Shown: positions 25,187 to 34,729 of the stretch, piece after piece
Layout of the letters: every line of letters begins with the position of its first letter
How positions within the stretch are numbered: position 1 is the stretch's first letter
Source: an uncultured Collinsella sp.
Lineage (GTDB): Bacteria; Actinomycetota; Coriobacteriia; Coriobacteriales; Coriobacteriaceae
Assembly: GCA_900756765.1 (NCBI GenBank)
Contig: CAAELE010000005.1
Span: forward strand, 17,754 to 81,753
DNA length: 64,000 nucleotides
Direction of reading: 5' to 3'
Translations under genes and position numbers: made by a program
The notes under the pieces: generated by a model
Database searches by the model: none
Told to the model about the DNA's origin: nothing
What the model saw: the letters and a program-made list of their open reading frames with translations, nothing else

Positions 25187-25223
25187 GTGCGTTGTTTTTT
25201 TGGCTGTGGCTTTTCTCGTTAGC

Positions 25224-26504
<1,281 letters not shown>

Positions 26505-26608
26505 GATTGTCCTTTCAAAAACGTGTCCCGGCGACCGTTACCATTCCGCCGAGCTCTATATGCAAGGGCACATCATATCGCGTAAATCGAATATTCACAC
26601 CCTTTCCG

Positions 26609-26655
26609 CACCTACTCATTGGGTAGTCATTTAAGTCTGTCCCCAATGAGTAGGT
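26609..26655. repeat. Palindrome between metK and gltX
   Basis: ACCTACTCATTGGG (26610-26623) and CCCCAATGAGTAGGT (26641-26655) form a near-perfect 14-bp stem with a 17-nt loop. It resembles family A in size and layout but not in sequence. It lies between the divergent metK and gltX starts. Confidence 0.7.
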
Positions 26656-26735
26656 CGGTGCCCTTTGTGCGGAGGTCGCTTTGTTGCTTTATACTGATGC
26701 GGTTAGACATCCATCCTGCAATCGAGGAGATTTCC

Positions 26736-28211
26736 ATGGCATCAGACGTTCGCGTCCGCTTTGCACCCTCACCGACGGGCAAGCTGCACATCGGCGGCGC
26801 CCGCACCGCTATCTATAACTGGGCTTTCGCCCGCGCAAACGGCGGCACGTTCATCCTGCGCATCGACGACACCGACCCCACCCGTTCCACCGACGAGAAC
26901 ACGCAGATAATTCTACGCGCCATGCGTTGGCTGGGCCTGGACTGGGACGAGGGCCCCGAGGTGGGCGGCGACTATGGCCCCTACGCACAGACCGAGCGCC
27001 TGGACCTGTACAAGCAGGCCGCCCAGAAGCTTTGGGACGAGGGCAAGGCCTATCCCTGCTTTTGCACCAAGGAGCAGCTCGACGCCGACCGCAAGGCCGC
27101 GCAGGAGCGCAAGGACCCCTTCCAGGGCTATCAGCGCCGCTGCCGCGATCTTGATCCCGAGGAGGCGCGCCGTCGCATCGAGGCCGGCGAGCCCTATGTC
27201 CTGCGCATCAAGGTGCCCGAGGACCGCGGCGACGTCGTCATCCACGACGCCGTCCATGGCGAGGTGACCTTCGACGCCAAGGAGCTCGACGACTTCGTCA
27301 TCTTCCGCTCCGATGGCACGCCCACGTATAACTTCGCGACCGTCGTCGACGACGCCATGATGAAGATCACCCACGTCATCCGCGGCGACGACCATCTGTC
27401 CAACACCCCGCGCCAGGTCATGGTCTACGAGGCCCTCGGCGCGCCCGTGCCCACGTTCGCCCACATCTCCATGATTTTGGGTGCTGACGGCAAGAAGCTC
27501 TCTAAGCGCCACGGTGCTACCTCGGTGGAGGAGTACCGCGACGCCGGTTATCTGGCCGACGCCTTCGTCAACTATCTGGCACTGCTCGGCTGGTCGCTCG
27601 ACGGCGAGACCACGATCATCCCGCGCGACGTCCTGGCCAGCAAATTCTCGCTCGACCGCATCTCCAAGAACCCGGCGACCTTCGACCCCAAGAAGCTTGA
27701 CTGGGTCAATGCCGAGTACATCAACGGCATGTCCGATGCTCAGTTTGCCGACGAGATCATGGTCCCCGAGCTGCACGAGGCGGGTCTCATCGAGGGCAAT
27801 GTCGAGTACGGCGAGGATTGGATCGATGCGCTTGCCGCCATCGTCAAGCCGCGCACCAAGATGCCGGCCGACGCCGTGATCGTCGCCGCTCCCATCTTTG
27901 CCACGGCCGAGACGCTCGAGTATGACGAGAAGTCTGTTAACAAGGGCCTGGCCAAGGAAGGCATGGGCGCCATTTTGGATGCCGCCAAGGCTGCGCTCGA
28001 GGGCGTGGGCGAGTGGACCGCTGCGAGCATCGACGCCGCGCTTGAGCCGCTGCCCGAGCAGATGGACCTCAAGAAGCGCGTGGTGTTCCAGGCCGTGCGC
28101 GTCGCCGTCTGCGGCAACATGGTGAGCCCCCCGCTGGGCGAGACCATGGCGCTCGTCGGCCGCGACGACTGCCTGGCGCGCATCGACCGCGCCCGCACGA
28201 TGGCGCTGTAG
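26736..28211 (+). CDS. gltX: Glutamyl-tRNA synthetase
   Basis: Class I synthetase that charges tRNA-Glu. The 491-residue length is standard. The class I signatures are FAPSPTGKLHIGGARTAIYN (HIGH-like) near residue 10 and KKLSKRHG (KMSKS-like) near 250. The insertion PCFCTKEQLDADRKA and the anticodon-binding alpha-helical C-terminal half fit bacterial GltX. ATG 26736 follows GAGGAG at 6 nt; a longer in-frame reading upstream is not supported. It may also mischarge tRNA-Gln, with later amidation, if no GlnRS exists; this window cannot tell. A terminator follows. Confidence 0.97.
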   Translation: MASDVRVRFAPSPTGKLHIGGARTAIYNWAFARANGGTFILRIDDTDPTRSTDENTQIILRAMRWLGLDWDEGPEVGGDYGPYAQTERLDLYKQAAQKLWDEGKAYPCFCTKEQLDADRKAAQERKDPFQGYQRRCRDLDPEEARRRIEAGEPYVLRIKVPEDRGDVVIHDAVHGEVTFDAKELDDFVIFRSDGTPTYNFATVVDDAMMKITHVIRGDDHLSNTPRQVMVYEALGAPVPTFAHISMILGADGKKLSKRHGATSVEEYRDAGYLADAFVNYLALLGWSLDGETTIIPRDVLASKFSLDRISKNPATFDPKKLDWVNAEYINGMSDAQFADEIMVPELHEAGLIEGNVEYGEDWIDALAAIVKPRTKMPADAVIVAAPIFATAETLEYDEKSVNKGLAKEGMGAILDAAKAALEGVGEWTAASIDAALEPLPEQMDLKKRVVFQAVRVAVCGNMVSPPLGETMALVGRDDCLARIDRARTMAL

Positions 28212-28234
28212 CAGCTGCGTAAACGCATGTATCC

Positions 28235-28267
28235 GAGCCCCGTTCACCCGAGCGGGGCTCTTGTTTC
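28235..28267 (+). terminator. Terminator after gltX
   Basis: GAGCCCCG and CGGGGCTC form an 8-bp stem with a 10-nt loop, followed by TTGTTTCT. Confidence 0.8.
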
Positions 28268-28299
28268 TGTAGACGTATGGGATAGGAGGTGCTGGGGCC

Positions 28300-30753
28300 A
28301 TGGCCGAGCAACTGTCGCTGTTTGGTTCGCCGGAACCGGAGGAAGCTCCGAAGTCCGCGGCCCCTGTCGCCGCCCCGGCGCAGCCCGAGTCCGCACCCGA
28401 ACCTGTCGTCGCCTACGCGAGCGTTGTCCTCGACATCCCGACCCGTGCACTGTCCGAGCCGTTTGCCTACGGCATTCCGCAGCCACTCGCCAACGATGCA
28501 CAGATCGGCTCCACCGTCCTAGTGCATTTTGGCAACCGTGCGGCCGCGGGCTACATCGTCGATATCGCACCCGAGCTTGCCAACCTGCAAGGCAGCAACG
28601 CCCTCGATCCCGCGCGCATCAAGCCTATCGAGGCTATCCTCAGCAGGCCGCTCTTTACCGCCGAGGCTGCCCGCATTGCGCGTTGGATGAGCCGCGAGTA
28701 CGTCGCAACGCTTTCCGAGTGCCTGCGCCTGTTTTTGCCTCCGGGCGGTAGCCCGCGCGTTGTCAAGGGCGATGACGGCGCATGGTCGGTTGAGCGTCCC
28801 GCCGTCAAGCCTATTCAAAACCGCTGGGTCATGCTCACGCCCGAGGGCTTCGATTATAAGCCGCCCAAGACCGCCGTTCGCCAGCGCCAGCTCATCGAGG
28901 CGCTCCAGTGCGGCCCGGTTACGACGCGCGACCTCAACCTGCTCTACAACAGTATGTCGGCGACTATCAGGGCGCTCGAAAAGCGCGGCGTCGTGGTGGT
29001 GGAGGAGCGCCGTGCCTGGCGCGGTTGCAGCGAGCAGACTACGCTGTCCTCCGCGAGCGGCAAAGCGCCGGTCGCACTTACGAACGGCCAGCAGCAGGCG
29101 CTCGCGCAGATTGAGCGCGCACGCCTGGATGCTCACGGCGATGTGGTGCTCGTCGATGGCGTCACCGGTTCCGGCAAAACCGAGGTCTACCTTTCGGCGA
29201 TTGAGCGCGTGCTGGCGGCCGGCCGTTCGGCCTGCGTGCTCGTGCCCGAGATCTCGCTGACGGCCCAGACCGTCGGCCGCTTCCGCTCGCGCTTTGGCGA
29301 GACGGTCGCTGTGTTCCATTCGCGTCTTTCTGCTGGCGAGCGTCTGGACCAGTGGGATATGGTCGCCAGCGGTGCCGCGCGCGTGGTCGTGGGCGCCCGC
29401 TCGGCGCTCTTTTGCCCGCTCAGCGACCTGGGTCTCATCATCATCGACGAGGAGCACGAGACCAGCTACAAGCAGGGTTCCAGCCCACGCTACCATGCGC
29501 GCGAGGTGGCTGCCGAGATGGCGCGCCGCTATCGGTGTCCGCTCGTACTGGGCTCCGCCACGCCCTCGGCCGAGGCCCTCGACCGCTGCCGCCGCGGCAT
29601 GTACAACGGCGCCACCTGGACGCGCGTAGAGATGCCCGAGCGCCCGGGGCACGCGGTTCTGCCCACGGTTCGCATTGCCGATCTGCGCCGCGAGTTCGCA
29701 CACGGCAGCCGCTCCATGTTCTCTAAACCGCTGATGGAAGGCCTGGAGCGCGTAGTCGAGCGCCGCGAGAAGGCCGTGTTGCTGCACAACCGCCGCGGCT
29801 TTGCGCCGTTCCTTATGTGCCGCGAGTGCGGCTGCGTGCCCACCTGCAACCACTGCTCCACCGCGCTCACGTACCACGAGCGTACGCACACGCTGCAGTG
29901 CCACACCTGCGGGTCGTCCTGGCGCGTACAGCCCTATCCGGCGCCCACGAGTCGCTGTCCCAAGTGCGGCAGCCGCTACCTGGCAAAAATGGGCCTGGGC
30001 ACGCAGCAGATTGAGGACGTGCTGCACCAGATGCTGCCCGACGATGTCGCCGTCATTCGCATGGATGCCGATTCCACGCGTTGCAAGGACGCGCATAAGA
30101 AGTTGCTCGAGCAGTTCGATGCCGCCGATTGCGCGGTGCTGCTGGGTACCCAGATGATCGCCAAGGGCCTCGACTTTCCCGAGGTCACGCTTGTGGGTGT
30201 GGTCAATGCCGACTTTGCGCTCAAGCTGCCCGATTTTAGAGCAGGGGAGCGCGCCTGCGATCTGCTGGAGCAGGTTGCGGGCCGCGCCGGCCGCGGCGAT
30301 CGCCCCGGCGAGGTCATCATCCAGACCTACCTGCCCGATGACCCGGTCATTCGTGCCGTCGCCGAGCACGACCGTTCGATCTTTACCGACTACGACCTGG
30401 ACCAGCGCCGCGACGCCCTGTATCCGCCGTTCGTGCGCCTGACCAACATCTTGGTATGGTCGACGAACGCGGATGACGCGCGAGACTACATCGGTCGCAT
30501 CGCGAAGCTCCTCAAGCGTCGCTGGCATGCCGCCGCGCCCGACTTTTTGCGGGCGGGGAGCGCCGTACCGCAGGTCCTGGGCCCGGCTTCGTGTGTAATC
30601 GAGAGAGCCAAGGACCGTTACCGCTTCCATCTGCTTGTAAAGTCGCCGGTAGGGTACCATGTCTCTGATGATATCGACGCCTGCCTCAAAGAGGTGGGCT
30701 CCGTGCGCGGCGTGAGCGTGAGCGTTGACGTCGACGCCTATGATTTGATGTAA
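28300..30753 (+). CDS. priA: Primosomal replication restart helicase PriA
   Basis: PriA recognises stalled forks and reloads the replisome. The 817 residues contain the N-terminal 3'-DNA-binding domain (about 45-150), a winged helix, and the helicase core with Walker A GVTGSGKTEVYL near residue 287, DEEHE in motif II and VLGSATPS in motif III. A zinc-binding block follows (CRECGCVPTCNHCSTALTYH and CHTCGSSW, CPKCGS), then GTQMIAKGLDFP. The first 40 residues are an Ala/Pro/Glu-rich extension. AGGAGGTG lies 8 nt upstream of the ATG. def follows after 18 nt, so the pair is probably co-transcribed. Confidence 0.96.
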   Translation: MAEQLSLFGSPEPEEAPKSAAPVAAPAQPESAPEPVVAYASVVLDIPTRALSEPFAYGIPQPLANDAQIGSTVLVHFGNRAAAGYIVDIAPELANLQGSNALDPARIKPIEAILSRPLFTAEAARIARWMSREYVATLSECLRLFLPPGGSPRVVKGDDGAWSVERPAVKPIQNRWVMLTPEGFDYKPPKTAVRQRQLIEALQCGPVTTRDLNLLYNSMSATIRALEKRGVVVVEERRAWRGCSEQTTLSSASGKAPVALTNGQQQALAQIERARLDAHGDVVLVDGVTGSGKTEVYLSAIERVLAAGRSACVLVPEISLTAQTVGRFRSRFGETVAVFHSRLSAGERLDQWDMVASGAARVVVGARSALFCPLSDLGLIIIDEEHETSYKQGSSPRYHAREVAAEMARRYRCPLVLGSATPSAEALDRCRRGMYNGATWTRVEMPERPGHAVLPTVRIADLRREFAHGSRSMFSKPLMEGLERVVERREKAVLLHNRRGFAPFLMCRECGCVPTCNHCSTALTYHERTHTLQCHTCGSSWRVQPYPAPTSRCPKCGSRYLAKMGLGTQQIEDVLHQMLPDDVAVIRMDADSTRCKDAHKKLLEQFDAADCAVLLGTQMIAKGLDFPEVTLVGVVNADFALKLPDFRAGERACDLLEQVAGRAGRGDRPGEVIIQTYLPDDPVIRAVAEHDRSIFTDYDLDQRRDALYPPFVRLTNILVWSTNADDARDYIGRIAKLLKRRWHAAAPDFLRAGSAVPQVLGPASCVIERAKDRYRFHLLVKSPVGYHVSDDIDACLKEVGSVRGVSVSVDVDAYDLM

Positions 30754-30771
30754 CAACCCGAAAGGATGGCC

Positions 30772-31308
30772 ATGGAAGCCAACGGAATCGTACTGTCGCC
30801 CGACCCTCGTCTGCGCCAGGAGTGCGCCGTCATCGAGGAGATCACCCCGGCGATCGAGGCGCTTGCCGAGAAGATGAAGAAGATGATGTTCGACAACGGT
30901 GGTTGCGGCCTGGCCGCCCCGCAGATCGGTGAGCTCATTCAGCTCGTCACCATCGACTGCGATTACAGCGACAAGAACGACTATGACCCGTACGTGCTCA
31001 TCAACCCTGTCATTGTTGAGCAGAGCGACCATCTGGTGCCTTTTAGCGAGGGCTGCCTTTCTATCCCTGGCATTAGCTGCGAGATCGAGCGTCCCGATCA
31101 CGTTGTCGTCGAGGCGTATGACCTGGACGCCAACCTGATTCGCTATGAGGCCACGGGCGACCTGTTCTGCGTGTGTCTGCAGCACGAGATCGATCACCTG
31201 CACGGCAACACCATGTTCGAGCGACTCAAGCCGATGCAGCGCATCAAGGCAGTCAAGGAGTACCAGGACGCCCTGGCCCGCGGCGCTCGACCGGGCGAGA
31301 CGGAGTAG
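30772..31308 (+). CDS. def: Peptide deformylase
   Basis: Deformylase removes the N-formyl group from new proteins. All three motifs are present in order: GGCGLAAPQIG (motif I), EGCLSIPG (motif II, Cys metal ligand) and LQHEIDHLHG (motif III, HExxH). The 178-residue length is standard. ATG 30772 is preferred over 30766 because AAAGGA would abut the first ATG. The gene lies between priA and fmt, the formyltransferase whose product it later undoes, a common cluster. A palindromic element lies in the 330-bp gap before fmt. Confidence 0.96.
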   Translation: MEANGIVLSPDPRLRQECAVIEEITPAIEALAEKMKKMMFDNGGCGLAAPQIGELIQLVTIDCDYSDKNDYDPYVLINPVIVEQSDHLVPFSEGCLSIPGISCEIERPDHVVVEAYDLDANLIRYEATGDLFCVCLQHEIDHLHGNTMFERLKPMQRIKAVKEYQDALARGARPGETE

Positions 31309-31316
31309 GTCCCATC

Positions 31317-31418
31317 GTCCCCGGGGCGGGGCCCGCATATATCATCCCGTGCTCAAACATTCTCGCTTTGCTGCGAAACTGCGCGCGGGACGATATGTGG
31401 GCGCTCAGCGCCGGGGAC
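31317..31418. repeat. Palindromic element between def and fmt
   Basis: Outer arms GTCCCCGG (31317-31324) and CCGGGGAC (31411-31418), and a second imperfect pair around GCCCGCATATATCATCCCG and CGGGACGATATGTGGGC, enclose a loop that reads CTCGCTTTGCTGCG. The layout (GC clamp, AT-rich step, inner hairpin) resembles family B but the core differs. The rest of the gap, 31419-31620, becomes T-rich and shows no gene. Confidence 0.6.
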
Positions 31419-31637
31419 TGCGTTGTTCTGGCACGGTTCGCCCGGGTGCCGTTGGGCCAGGGAAGGGCGTCTTCGCTGATAATTGCTTTGTTGGAAGAGC
31501 TGCTTTTATTGCGGCTCTTTCTTTGGTTTTGGGTATATTTGTTCTTGTTGAATTGTTATTGCGGATGGGCTGGGTACTTAGCTTTCCGCTGTTATTTGTA
31601 GCCGTCTCGGCTCGTTGTTGAGAGGAGACTAACTTTT

Positions 31638-32558
31638 ATGCGTATTGTGTTTATGGGTACGCCTGATTTTGCTGTGCCTTCGCTGACTTCGCTTGTTGAG
31701 GCTGGGAACGAAATTGCGCTCGTAATTACTCGTCCTGATGCTGTTCGTGGGCGTGGTAAGAAGCTCGAGCCGTCTCCCGTTAAGGCCAAGGCGCTTGAGC
31801 TGGGTCTGCCGGTCGTTGAGGCCAATCGTATGACGCCTGAGGTTGTTGAGGTGCTCCAGGCTGCGGATGCCGATATTTTCTGTGTGGCTGCCTATGGCTG
31901 CATTTTGCCTGATGAGGTGCTGCATATGGCGCCGCTTGGTATTGTGAATGTTCATGCTTCGCTGCTGCCTCGTTGGCGTGGCGCTGCTCCCATTCAGCGT
32001 GCCATTCTTGCTGGTGATGAGGTTGCTGGCGTTTCCATTATGCGCATTGGGCATGGCGTGGATACGGGCGCTTATTGCGCGCAGGCCTCGACCTCGGTTG
32101 CCGGTAAGCATGCCGAGGCGCTCACGATGGAGCTTGGTGAGCTTGGCGGTAAGTTGCTTGCCGATACGCTTCTCTCGCTTGCCGATGGTTCGGCTGTTTG
32201 GACTGAGCAGGATGAGTCGCTCGTCACTCATGCTGCCAAGATTTCCAAGCAGGAGATGCGTCTGGATCCGCAGATGGCGGCGCTTGATTGCGTGCGTCAT
32301 GTGCTCGCTTCGTCCGATACCGCGCCTGCCCGTTGCGTGATTGCCTGCAAGTCGGTTCGCGTGCTCGATGCTGCGCCGGCTGATGTGTCGCTTGACGAGG
32401 GCAGTGTTGCCGTCAAGAGCAAGCGTGTTTACCTGGGCCTTTCTGATGGCGCGGTTGAACTGCTTGAGGTTAAGCCCGATGGCAAGCGTGCCATGGCTGC
32501 TTCTGCCTGGGCTGCCGGCCTGCAGGGTGCCGACCTTACGTGGGGTGTACTGTCATGA
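31638..32558 (+). CDS. fmt: Methionyl-tRNA formyltransferase
   Basis: Fmt formylates initiator Met-tRNA using 10-formyl-tetrahydrofolate. The 306 residues comprise the N-terminal formyltransferase domain (MRIVFMGTPDFAVPSL start; ASLLPRWRGAAPIQRAIL with the catalytic Asn/His region; IMRIGHGVDTG) and the C-terminal OB-like domain. AGAGGAG precedes the ATG at slightly long spacing. The gene uses many T-ending codons, unlike its GC-rich neighbours. Its stop overlaps the rsmB start (ATGA). Confidence 0.96.
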   Translation: MRIVFMGTPDFAVPSLTSLVEAGNEIALVITRPDAVRGRGKKLEPSPVKAKALELGLPVVEANRMTPEVVEVLQAADADIFCVAAYGCILPDEVLHMAPLGIVNVHASLLPRWRGAAPIQRAILAGDEVAGVSIMRIGHGVDTGAYCAQASTSVAGKHAEALTMELGELGGKLLADTLLSLADGSAVWTEQDESLVTHAAKISKQEMRLDPQMAALDCVRHVLASSDTAPARCVIACKSVRVLDAAPADVSLDEGSVAVKSKRVYLGLSDGAVELLEVKPDGKRAMAASAWAAGLQGADLTWGVLS

Positions 32559-33955
32559 GCAAGTTGTCTCCCGCGCGCAAGCTTGCGCTCGATGTGTTGA
32601 TGGAGGCCGATCGCCGCGGTATGTACGCACGCGACGTGCTGTCCTCCCGCGCTTCCGCCAAGGCCATTGACCAGCGCGATTCCGCTTTTGCCGCACGTTT
32701 GGCGCTCGGTGTTGCCGCCACGCAGGGCATTTTGGATGAGTTGCTCGATCAGTTTTTGGATAAGCCCAAAAAGGTTGCGCCGCGCGTGCGCATGGCGCTT
32801 CGCATCTCGGCCTTCGAGATGCTCTATCTGCATACGCCGGGCCGCGTTGCCGTGAGCCAGGGTGTTGAGCTGGTCCGCAGCGGTGCTAAGTCTGCCGCCG
32901 GTCTGGCGAACGCCGTGCTGCATAAGGTTGCGGACAACGTTGAGGACTTTGCCACAGCATCCGACGTTGATGAGTCCGAGCGCCGCCTGGTTCGCCTGTC
33001 TCGTTTGATGGGTCTTCCTCGCTGGCTGTGTGCTCGTATTATGGCCTCGTTCGATACGCCCGAGGGCGCGCTCAACTTTGCCGGTAATTTGGCCCCCGCG
33101 CCGCTTGCACTGCACGAGAATGCGTTTGCGACTAAGGCCGACCCGTATATCTCGCAGCTCGTTGCGCCTGTCTTCCCGGGCTGCCATGCTCCGGTCGATG
33201 CACAGGTCACGGTTGCGTCCGGCGTGTTTGAACGCGCCGCTGCCGTTGCCTCGGACCTCAACGCTCAGCTTATCGCTACTGCGGCGACACGTCCCGGGCG
33301 TTGCTTGGAGATTGGTGCCGGCCGCGGCACCAAGACCTATGTGATGATGTGCCAAGCCAAGCGTGCCGGGTATGAGCGTCAGCATACCGCGCTCGATCTG
33401 CACGATCGCAAGTGCGACCAGAATCTCGCGCGCCTGCACAAGGCGGGTATTACGGGTGTTCGTACGGTCTCGGGCGATGCCTGCGAGCTCAATGAGGTGC
33501 TCACGTCCTTTGATGCCATGCTCGGCGAGCCCGCCCTGTTCGACACGGTGTTTATCGATGCGCCGTGCTCTGGCACTGGCACCATGCGCCGCCATCCCGA
33601 GATACCGTGGCGCCTGACCGAGAACGACGTTACGTCTGAGCTGCCCCGCTTGCAGCTGACGATGCTCAAGGAAGCAGCCGCGCGCGTGGCTGCCGGCGGT
33701 GAGCTTGTCTATGCCACCTGCTCGGTTTTTGATGAAGAGAACACGCAGGTTGTGGATGCTTTCCTGGCCTCTCCCGAGGGCGCCGGCTTTACCGTGGCAC
33801 CGCTCTCCGAATCTCAGATTCTGCAGCTGCCCGAGTTTGACCAGGCCAAGAAGCTCGTTTCCGTACGCCAAAACGACCGTGGGCTTTTCCAGAGCGTCCC
33901 CATAAACGCAGATTCCTACGACGGCCACTTCTGCGCCCGCCTGATCCACAAGTAA
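32555..33955 (+). CDS. rsmB: 16S rRNA m5C methyltransferase RsmB (NusB-Sun type)
   Basis: A 466-residue RNA methyltransferase with an N-terminal NusB-like helical domain (about residues 1-140; KLALDVLMEADRRGMYAR) and a C-terminal Rossmann domain. The SAM site LEIGAGRGTKTYVMM lies near residue 250, and the catalytic Cys motifs are DAPCSGTGTMRRHPE near 330 and YATCSVFDEEN near 390, diagnostic of m5C-type RNA methyltransferases. RsmB methylates C967 of 16S rRNA in E. coli. ATG 32555 overlaps the fmt stop, the usual fmt-rsmB coupling. Confidence 0.95.
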   Translation: MSKLSPARKLALDVLMEADRRGMYARDVLSSRASAKAIDQRDSAFAARLALGVAATQGILDELLDQFLDKPKKVAPRVRMALRISAFEMLYLHTPGRVAVSQGVELVRSGAKSAAGLANAVLHKVADNVEDFATASDVDESERRLVRLSRLMGLPRWLCARIMASFDTPEGALNFAGNLAPAPLALHENAFATKADPYISQLVAPVFPGCHAPVDAQVTVASGVFERAAAVASDLNAQLIATAATRPGRCLEIGAGRGTKTYVMMCQAKRAGYERQHTALDLHDRKCDQNLARLHKAGITGVRTVSGDACELNEVLTSFDAMLGEPALFDTVFIDAPCSGTGTMRRHPEIPWRLTENDVTSELPRLQLTMLKEAAARVAAGGELVYATCSVFDEENTQVVDAFLASPEGAGFTVAPLSESQILQLPEFDQAKKLVSVRQNDRGLFQSVPINADSYDGHFCARLIHK

Positions 33956-33960
33956 CTACT

Positions 33961-34028
33961 AAGTTGCGGTGAAATAGGGATTGAATAGCGGCATCTACCC
34001 GCCAAATAGTCCTTATTTCACCGCAACT
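33961..34028. repeat. Palindromic repeat, family A copy 3
   Basis: Left arm starting 33961 (AAGTTGCGGTGAAATAGGGA) and right arm ending 34028 (CCTTATTTCACCGCAACT) pair with one mismatch; an inner AATAGCGG-type stem extends it. It is the first of three elements in the 449-bp gap between convergent rsmB and the FmdB-type gene. Confidence 0.87.
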
Positions 34029-34115
34029 ATGAAGGTCGTGCGAGTGGAGATCGTAATAGCGGTAAAGAGTGGTAAAAATAGCCCTGTCTCAAACTTGCTG
34101 TTATCAAAAGTAGGG

Positions 34116-34247
34116 CGGATTACGGGGATAGATTGGTGATGCCCGACCACAGCAAAAATGGCCTAAATAAAACCGCAGGTAGATGGCTTGTTGAAATTTG
34201 CAAATTACCGGAATGTATAGAGGTTGTCAATTCAGCCCCGTAATCCG
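34116..34247. repeat. Degenerate palindromic element (family C, copy 2)
   Basis: CGGATTACGGGG (34116-34127) and CCCCGTAATCCG (34236-34247) form a perfect 12-bp outer stem. Inside are AAAACCGCAGGTAGA (34169-34183), shared with 5.70 kb, and GTCAATTCAGCCCCGT (34226-34241), shared with the palindrome at 49.57 kb. It looks like a worn relative of both. Confidence 0.6.
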
Positions 34248-34303
34248 GCAGAGTTTTGAAATGTTACAAACTTAGCATCAGCCCGAAATCCGATCTATAG
34301 AAA

Positions 34304-34370
34304 AGTTGTGGTGAAATAGTTCCTGTTAGGCCGTTGGATGGGCTGATTCAGGAACTATTTCACCGCAACT
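34304..34370. repeat. Palindromic repeat, family A copy 4
   Basis: The arms 34304-34325 and 34349-34370 pair over 22 bp with one G-T. Compared with copy 1, the stem reads AAATAGTTCCTG instead of AAATAGGGACT, and the opposite arm has changed to match, so pairing is kept. Confidence 0.88.
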
Positions 34371-34404
34371 CATCAGGAAACCTGGGTGTCGGGACCGCTT
34401 GTCT

Positions 34405-34641
34405 CTAGTGGTTGTGCGGGCAGTTGGCGCAGCAGCCGCTGGTGGCGTTGGTGCTGGAACCACCGCTTCGCTGGTCGGTGTTGTAGAAGCCGCTTCCCTC
34501 AAACTTGATGCCGCTGGCCGAGAACGTCTTGGCCGCCGGAGCGCCGCAGCTCGGGCACACGACCTCGGGGGTCTCGGACATGGGATGCTCAACCTCAAAC
34601 ACGTTGCCGCAGCTCGAGCACTTGTAATCGTAGCGCGCCAT
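34405..34641 (-). CDS. FmdB-type zinc ribbon protein
   Basis: A 78-residue protein of the FmdB/CxxC regulatory family. It begins MARYDYKCSSCGNVFEVEHPM with a zinc ribbon formed by the pairs CSSC and CPSC (about residues 8-32), then SGIKFEGSGFYNTDQ, the conserved second half. The tail ends with a Cys/His-rich CCANCPHNH. The family was named after a regulator of formamidase, but its function is generally unknown. AAGGAAG precedes the ATG. It lies downstream of the GH13-GH77 gene with a hairpin between. Confidence 0.85.
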   Translation of the reverse strand: MARYDYKCSSCGNVFEVEHPMSETPEVVCPSCGAPAAKTFSASGIKFEGSGFYNTDQRSGGSSTNATSGCCANCPHNH

Positions 34642-34657
34642 ATTACTTCCTTTTCAG

Positions 34658-34686
34658 CACAAAGCGGGCAGATCGCTCTGCCCGCA
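34658..34686 (-). terminator. Hairpin after the GH13-GH77 gene
   Basis: GCGGGCAG (34663-34670) and CTGCCCGC (34678-34685) form an 8-bp stem; on the minus strand it is followed by TTTGTGCT, a weak terminator tail. Confidence 0.55.
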
Positions 34687-34729
34687 TAAATTCAAACAGC
34701 TGTAACTGTACCCTATATCGGGGGTTTTA

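Noticed and set aside
26505..26735. SAM riboswitch before metK
   Set aside because: No known SAM aptamer pattern could be traced; only a simple hairpin is present and it is closer to gltX.
33961..34370. Possible CRISPR array between rsmB and the FmdB-type gene
   Set aside because: The repeated units are palindromes about 340 bp apart, not short direct repeats with regular spacers, and no cas gene is near.
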